Shown: piece by piece, positions 47,301-56,300 of the stretch | Layout of the letters: every line of letters starts with the position of its first letter | Position numbering within the stretch: the stretch's first letter is position 1 | From: Carposina sasakii | Taxonomy: Eukaryota > Arthropoda > Insecta > Lepidoptera > Carposinidae | Direction of reading: 5' to 3' | NCBI GenBank assembly: GCA_014607495.2 | Contig: CP053153.1 | Coordinates: forward strand, 4,340,001 to 4,404,000 | Length of the DNA: 64,000 bases | Notes under the pieces: model-generated | The model's database searches: none | Seen by the model: only the letters and a program-made list of their open reading frames with translations | Told to the model about the DNA's origin: nothing | Made by a program: the position numbers and the translations under genes

Positions 47301-50300
47301 GCTTTAAGGCGCTCCAATAGACGAATTTTAGGTATTTGAGGGGGTTGAGGTAGACGTAACTGCGGGGCGCCCCCCGCTACCAGCGCAATCTGCCGCGGAC
47401 GTCCTTATTCTGTCGCCATCCGTATTCTGGTTGATTTCGGGATTAATTGCCGGGATTTTAATTTCTTTCCTGTATAATCAATTTTGTAACTGGGTTGCTT
47501 ACTGCGTAAATTGTAAATATAATTAAAAAATTTACAGGGTGTAGGTGACAGCCAGGCAAATACTGGAATGCTGAACAAGTACTATAGGGTTGAGTTACAC
47601 GACAATATTATAACTCGCAGGAAATGCATTTTTATTTTGATTATCCGTACCTAATGTTTGTTTTCCGCGCCAATTGTATCGGGCGATATCGACTAGTTAA
47701 ATGGGCTTATTGGTTATTGTGTGATACATAGCTGTTTTTTGGATCACTTATGACTCTCTATTAGGGTTGATCAGGTTTTTGAACTTTTTGAGCGTAACTG
47801 GTTTTTTTTTAAATCGTCTATTGGTAAAATTTTTGTTTTTAAGCCATTTTCTAAGGCCGAATTAAATAAACAAAACATAACATAATGAGTGAGATCAACA
47901 CTAAAATATCGTTTCATCAAATCGATTCTGAAACTTCACCGGCAGCTGCCGCGGCACGCTCGTTCCGCTCGCTCGGCTCGTGCGTTGTTTGTCATACTCT
48001 AACCTAACCTAACTTATTATTTTTATCATTGTATGAAAAGGGAACTGTTACACCGACAAAACGTCATTAGTCTTATACTAGTTGTGCGCTAAGGTTAATT
48101 TGATGTGCAGTCAGTATTTATGATGAGATTGTAGTATTTTTGTACCAAAAGGTATTAATTTGTCTTGCATTCGAGGAAAACAGTTTATGTTGGGCTGATA
48201 TTATGTATTTTCGAATTATCTGCTGTAGTTATTTTGTAAAACATTGAGTTTATTTGTACTAAAATAATTTAATTGCTGTAATAAAGTATATAAAGGGCAT
48301 ACTGTACAAGTCAGTAGAGGAACAAGAGGGTCTTGATGTTTTGTAGGCGATGGGCTGACCATCTGTCACTACTAACCGAACTTGTATATCTCAACTATAC
48401 CCTCAAAATTGGTCAGAAGTGGCACCATGTGGTTCTATCGGCCCTTGGTACTCTGCCTACCCCGTAAGGGATAAAAGCGTGATTATATGTATGTATGTAT
48501 GTAATAAAAGATGAGATTAAATTGATGGGCGATTATTTATTTGATGTGCAATTAAAAATATTTTTTTTGGCATTGGCAAAAGTGTCTTGGCCGGCGAGAT
48601 GAGGTCTTTACAAAATAATACATTGAATAATTTTAGTAATTATAATCATCCTACACACTTTTCTAAAATATATAAATCTATACAACTAAAAATAAATCAT
48701 AATAATCTTTTAATTAGTAAAGCGGACAAGGGTAATACTTTGGTAATAATGAAGCATGAGGTGTATCATGGTAAGATAATGGAAATCCTCAATACAGATG
48801 AATTTCAAATTTTACCATTTGATCCAACCAAGAAATTCCATGCACAATTAAAGCAATGTATTACTTCTGCTGAATATATTTTTCCAAAAAATTCTGCTTA
48901 TTTAAAGGAACGTTATATTCCAATGAACCCAGTAACACCATTGTTATATGGTTTACCAAAAATTCATAAAGATAATATACCATTAAGGCCAGTCGTTTCA
49001 TATATTGGAGCTCCAGCTTATAAATTAGCAAAATTTCTGAATGACATTATAAAGGAAAAAATTCAATTTACACCCAAATATAGTGTCAATAATAGTCTAA
49101 ATTTAATAGATAAAATTAAAAATATTAAATTATCAACAAATTCCAAATTATTTTCTTTAGATGTTGAGAGTTTGTTTACAAATGTTCCTTACAAGGAATG
49201 TTTAAATATTATTAAAACTTGGTGTGAAAAAGTTAAACTAAATCCAATGGAGGCAGATAATCTTATTACCTTAACTAGACTTTGTATGAGCCAGAATTAT
49301 TTCTGCTATAATAATACATATTACATACAAAAGGATGGTCTTACTATGGGTTCTCCGCTTTCACCTCTTTTAGCCGATATATTTATGGATTGGTTTGAAA
49401 ATGAATATATTGTTAATAGTAATAATCATATAAAATATTATTTTAGATATGTTGATGATATCATCTTATGTTGGACAGGCACAGTTAGGCAGTTTCATCT
49501 TTTTGTTAACGTCCTTAACACAAAACATCCTAAGATTAAATTTAAAATAGAACAAGAAATAAACAATAGTATAAATTTTTTAGATGTAACTATTACTAGA
49601 TTGGGAGATTATCATGATTTTTCAGTTTACCGGAAACCAACACATACAGATGTAACTATTCCAATTGATTCTTTCCATCCATGGCAACATAAGCTTGCGG
49701 CATACAAATCAATGATACACAGGTTAGTAACGTTACCGCTTAATAACTTTAATTATGTTAAAGAAATAAATACTATTATACAAATAGCCAGATCAAATGG
49801 ATATAGTTCACAACTAATTTATAACCTAATTGATAAAAAGAAAAACATTTTAGTTAAACAAATGTTGTACCCAAAAATAGAGGAGATTACAAATATTTAC
49901 ACTGGTAGTTTACCATATTTTGGCTATATCTCAGAGATGATTGCAAAATCATTGAAAAAACAAAACATCTTGGTGGCTTTTAAGACTTTTAATTCTTTAA
50001 ATAGATTAATTAACACAAAACAAATATTACCAATTGATAAAAAATCAGGAGTTTATAGCTTGCACTGTCCTGACTGTAATTCTGTTTATATAGGTCAAAC
50101 GGGTCGTAACTTCAAGATTAGATACCAAGAACATTTGGCAGCTTATAGGAACAATTTCCCTGAAAAATCACATTTTGCCAAACACTTGTTAGTTTCAAAC
50201 CATAAAATTCCAGATGACCACAGTTTTGTTAGTCTGTATACGTGTGAAAAGGGCATTCGTCTATTTATTTTGGAACAGTTGGAGATTTTGAAAGCCAAAT

Positions 50301-53300
50301 ATTCTGGTGTAAACCTTTTAAATGAACAGGTTGAATTTTCGTCTCCGCTGTTGAACTCATTGGCTAGAATAAATAAATAAACAGTAACCTTAGAATGTAG
50401 TGGCTTGTCAATGTCAATAACAATTTTTGTTTTTGTGGGCAATGGAATATGTTGTTCCATACATCCTTGTTTTCTTTACTAATTTATCAATATTTTGGTG
50501 AATTTTTGAATTTTTTCATTTAAATTTAACTAATTCACCCAATACTATTTGGTTTGTGTGCACAAATAGTATATATTTATTTGAAATATAAATAATGGTG
50601 GGTAATTATTTATATATTTTTTAATACTTAGTAGAGGGTAGTTAATTCTGTGTAAGTAATGTGTTGGGTTTTAGAGGTTCATAGTAATTAGTGGTTTACT
50701 AATTTACTAATTTCTATAATCCTGAGGATGCCACGGTTGTTGGCGAAACATATGTAGATTATTTATCTAGTTTTTGATTTCGGAATGGTGCAATGTATCG
50801 TCTTGCATGCTAGGTGCTCGGGTCTGGTTTCTCATGGCGATTGTAGTTAGTGCAAGTGCCTGTTGTCGCAATTATGAGTTATCAGATCCGAGGGTCAGTG
50901 GAGGGTGTAGGGCCCGGTGGTGGGCGCACCCATAGTGAATGTTTGAACTTCCGAATTGTAACGCCTAATACAATTTCATTTATAAAAATATCTCCTAAAC
51001 AAATAACTATGATCGGTTATAGCTTGCAGTTGCTGGATAATACACATTATTATTTATAACTCTTCTACCCCAAAGTGGTATTAAAGTATGATCTTCATAT
51101 TCTTCCTTCGGATTATAAATGCGAAAGTAACTCTGTCTGTCTGTGTGTTACGCAATCACGCCTAAACTACTGAACTGATTTAAATGAAATTTGGTACAGA
51201 GATAGTCTAGAGCCTGTGAAAGGACATAGGCTACTTTTTAATGCAAAAAAGAGGTGTAAGGGGTTGAAATAGTGGATGAAAGTTTGTATGGAAATTACGC
51301 CATTTTTTAAGCTAGAAGCTTAAAACTTATTTTTTAGGCTTTTCATTAGATATAAATAAATAAGACATTCAAAGTTTGTAAAAGAATACCCTAAAGGGGC
51401 TAAAAATAGGGGGAGAAAAATTTTGTGTGATGACATCGGAAAAAAGCTTAGGGCTCAGAAAATAAAAATATAGAACAGAACAATACAGAGAATTAAGTAA
51501 GAAACTTGCCAAGCACTGCGCGCCATATGCAAAAAAGGGATGTAAGGGGTTGAAATAGGGGATGAAAGTTTGTATGGAAATTACGTCGTTTTTAAAAGTT
51601 TTGTCTCACTACAAATATGCGAGTACAACTTCATAATGATTATCAAGCAGGACAATATGCAACAAACAACTCTTTTAAAAATCGTACTAAAAACGTCATA
51701 TATAAACCCTATATGTACTTAAATAAGCTTAATAACTTATTTTAATGTACATGTGTTTTACTTGCAAAATAATTAGCCTAAAAAAATTTAAAATGCTGCC
51801 GAAAGTCACTATTCCACGCGGACGAAGTCGCGGGACAGCTAGGGATTCGCGGGCAACTTAGGGATTTATTTTCGAAACAATTTGAAATCATATACATATA
51901 TACATAATAGTCACGCCCATTATCCCCCAAAGTGGTGTATATACAGGGTGTAATAAAAGGGGTATGTTAACCAAAAAGCTATAAATATAACCCACTATAA
52001 AGAACCTATCACCAAAATTTTAGACTAAAAATCACATATTTATTTGTCCAGATAGTATGGAGAACACCTAACCCACTCAGGAATATTATGACCATACAAT
52101 CTTGAAAAATAAACATGCGATTACTAGTCTAAAAATTTCGGGATATGTTATCTACAGTGGGTTGTTTTTATAGTATTTCGCTTACCATACCCTTTTTGTT
52201 ACACCCTGTATATACTGCTACTTGTTATATTTGCTATTGATACTAAGTTATTTGCAGTTTAATGTCATAAAGAGGACTATACTAACACACGTAAACTTTT
52301 GCACAAAATGTTCGGAAAAATCCCGGATTTTTTCCCCGGGATTTTGTGGATCTAAAAAAAACTAAGTAGATATATAAATATATACTAGGTCATAGAAATG
52401 GTAAAATAGACACGTAACATAATTACCTACTTATGAATATCATTTTTAAATACGAAATCACTACATATTATAAAACAAAGTCGCTTTCTTATGTCTGTCC
52501 CTATGTATGCTTAGATCTTTCAAACTAGGGAACGGATTTTTTTGATGCGGTTTTTTTAATAGATAGAGTGATTCACAAGGAAGGTTTATAATAATGTAAC
52601 TAGGGACCCGCCTCGGCTTCGCACGGGAGTAATGCACTCTCACGCGGGCAAAGCCGTGGGCGGGCGCTAGTACAATCTAAAACATACTATAAAGTATCTA
52701 TGTAGGTAGGTACTTAATGTTTTCTACGTAAGTCTTTTTTACGTAAGGTCTCTCTTTTTTTAACTTTTGTTACACTACGATTTCCCAAGTCTACTTACTA
52801 ATTAAATATAGTATTTTATATTATGTATTTGCGCGCGAAAAAACAAGCACAGAACCGGCGTTGACAGTGGTCACGGCGGTACTGAATGTTCCGAGCGAGA
52901 CTGGCCAGTGCAAGGATTAGAACACAGCGTAGTTGTAGATGTGTTTTTTATTAATTGTTAATTATCTACAAAATTTACAAAAAATGTACTTTGGCCATAA
53001 ACTAGATCTGATAAAGCGCTATACAACTATGCAAGTTTCGTGTTGATATTCACAATAGTTTTCAAGATATTTCGCTTATAAAAACGTAAAAAAGGTAATT
53101 TTCAAATCGAAATTCTATCGAGAATTTTTTTAGTAATTGAGTTTCCACGTTGGCCACAAACTTGATAAAGATTTAAATAATAACATTTTAAAAAATTAGA
53201 GCTGTGGTAATCGGACAAGTATTTAAAAAATCGATTCTAAAATGCCTCTTTTGTCTGATCACAGATCACACCGCCTTAATCGTAAAGGAAATCGTATACA

Positions 53301-56300
53301 TCTGGCGGGAGTGGTGCGAATATAATATGCTTGGAGCACAGCATAGAGGAAAACGTAATGGGAAAGGGAAGTGTGATCTCATAAAAGCATACCATTTTGG
53401 ATTTATCGCGACTCTGCACGCTCTTTTAGCTTCAAAGAAAATGCTCTATGTAGGTATACATTTGCTAATGTGACAAGTGCAGTAGTCTTTAGTTTTCTAT
53501 CGACCGGCATGCCTTTTAAGTTTTGTTGTTTGAAGAAAAAAACTCAACTAGACCCTTATTGTACTTTTTATTGTTTTTCAAAGTATTCACCACGTAGCTT
53601 AGTACATTTTTCCATTCGCTCAAACCAGTTATTATAACATTTATTCCACTCTAAAGTGGTGGTGTTCAAAATGGCTGACTTGAAAGCGTCGACTGCTTCT
53701 TCACCGGACTGGAACCTTTGACCACGAAGACTTTTCTTAATTTTAGGAAATGTAAAGAAATAATAAAAAGTTAGGGCTTAGGTCAGGACTGTATGGAGGA
53801 TGGTCAAGAATTTCTACTTTTTCCTGCTTCAAATACTCACATCGTTTGACGAGCGCTGTGTGAGCTTGCGTTGTCGTGGTGCAGGATGATGCGTCGCTTT
53901 GAATCATAGAAATGTAGGAGATACCAAATCCCTGCTTTGAGTTAGATTTTCGAAGTTCGACGATGACTTGTGGTAAACAAACTGTGGTATATCACTCTGC
54001 GTTAACCGTTCTAGTTCTTCAAAACACTAAAGCCGTGTAAGGCCTCTTCAAGTTTTAGAAAATTATTGCACGAACATTTTCGTACGTAACCTGACAGATA
54101 CCAATCAACGCTGTGACTTTATGTGTTTATGTAATCCTAATACTTTCAACTGTTTTGAGATTCAAAATTTAAACACCTTCGAATATAGAACAGTTCCAAA
54201 TTCAAAATTTCCGGGAAATATGAAAACGACAGAACTTAAAAGGCATGCTTCATATTATGAAAAGTTGTTAGATTGAATCGGTTAGTAATCTATGTATGCG
54301 AAAGGTGTTCTATAAATAAAATTAGATTGTTCGTACTGATAGCTATAAAAATCAAAAGTTGAATGGATAGAGGTGAGGTGTGCACAGGTTTGGAGGTGTA
54401 ACATTGGCATTGACAGTTTTTGCACCGCTCTGCTGATGTAATGTCGGTTCGCGAATTAGTGAACTTACCTATAGATATACATAATTATATATATACAAGT
54501 TATGTAGAACACATTGTGTTCTATGATGATCACAAATGTGTTTCGTTGCGCTACGGTGATTATTATGCCACTAGACTTGCGAATTAAAATTATTTATACT
54601 ACATATTTTTATTATAATAATAAAATCCTTTATTGTACTAATAATTTTGCACATGGTCGAACTACCAGTTAATTCATTCAATACACGTATAATTTCTGAG
54701 AATTCCGAATCAGAATTTTACTTAAAACTTTACTTTGAATACACATCTGTGAAGGGTTCCCATCACTTGCGCATTATTCGCCTACGTGATATTAGTCAGT
54801 TTTATTTAAAACATCTCGTTTCCCAATCGATTTTTCATCTCAATGGTTTCTAGAAATCTCACATGACGTCAATCCCACCACTAACAGACCTTGTCTCATG
54901 TTTTACTTCACACTCTTCATTATGTTATCATATTTTCACTTACCTACAGATGTTTTATCTAATATCTAATAGTTTATACGCTGATCAACTAATGACTAAT
55001 AGCGTATTAAAAAAATAAGTTGCCTTATGTCATTAAAATATTTTGTGTTGCCAACAAATGGTGCACCCTATTACTTGTACGATGGTTTACCTCTAATGTT
55101 AGAACCTCCTCTCTGTTTTCCCTTCGACACTTCCATACTTCCAGTACTCATAGATTCATCATCGAATCATGGTTACCCAAATTTTTTATTACTGTGCCGT
55201 AAATTCGTCATCCACATTTTTATTTGCCATCTGCTATGCTGAGTGACTATTCTACTTAACTCTGTTCTAGTTTAATTAAGTTGGTATGTTAACCAACGTT
55301 AATAGAAATGAACTACGTACATGTAGGACTGTATACAAGGCGGCTTCCATTCCAGCGAATTGGATCAATTTATTCTAACAGGCTTGATTAAAGTCTATAA
55401 ATAAATTCGATGCCAACAAGTGATGCACATTATATACATTACACATATTTATTAATATTCCTATCTTATTTAATGGTAACTATTGCAGTAGATAATAGCG
55501 ATTAGCGCCTGTAGAATATATTGGTACGAGTAGTCCGAGCCATGCACAAGGTTGTAGCGAGCCGCGCGGCAAGGACGCCGAGCAGGCCAAGGCCTCCCCA
55601 TCCTCACCTACCCTGCCTCCCACCTTCAAGACATATTTTCCAATATGTGCATATCATCTGAGACCTTACGCTTGTGTCAATTTCGGACGTTTCCACCATT
55701 TCAATAGTTCGTTTTTGTCTCAAGTACGTTCGCTTTACAGGAATGGTATTTTAATTCGTTCTGTTATTATTTTTACAATGTCGTTCTGTTTATGGTGAGC
55801 GTTGACGTGGGCGCCAGCTATAAATTTTGAGGAATGGAAAACTTTGGGTTTTAGCAGGTCGTGGGTGTCGAGGCTGGAGAGCTCGAGGGTCGGATTCAGG
55901 AGTCCTTGCGAGCGAGGACGTGTGGGGGTTTAGGGGGTCGTGTGGTGCGGGGCGGCGGGGCCGGGGAGTACGGTAGGTTCATTGAGTGCGGCGGATGAAT
56001 GGGACGATGAGTCACCGCCGCGCCGTGGCCGATCGATCGGCGGCGCGGCTGCGTGCTGGGGCGCCTGCAGCCCTGGCTAATGGCCCATTTTATTCCTAAA
56101 AGGTTTTACGTTATGTAATATGTAAGCCTGTAAGCTCTCGAATTTAATTTTAATTAGTGAGATGAATATTGAGGGAAGGTGCAAAGTAGGTGCGCTTGGC
56201 ATATCTGTTTCCGTAACTTTATTTTAAGTAGGGTATTAATTTAAAAAATATTGGGATATGATTTTTTAAAATTGCTTACTTTAACTTGCAAGTGTTTTCT

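Larger units (their letters stand above)
48513..50790 (+). mobile_element. Penelope-like element (5'-truncated)
   Basis: One long ORF with RT and GIY-YIG endonuclease, then a 3' part with a hammerhead-like fold at 50716-50762. No second copy of the 3' repeat (pLTR) was seen upstream of the ORF, so the element is probably 5'-truncated or a partial tandem. The left end is uncertain. Confidence 0.8.

Noticed and set aside
47998..48016. CCTAA repeats like insect telomere (TTAGG)n
   Set aside because: Only about three units in unique sequence; too short to claim an interstitial telomere.
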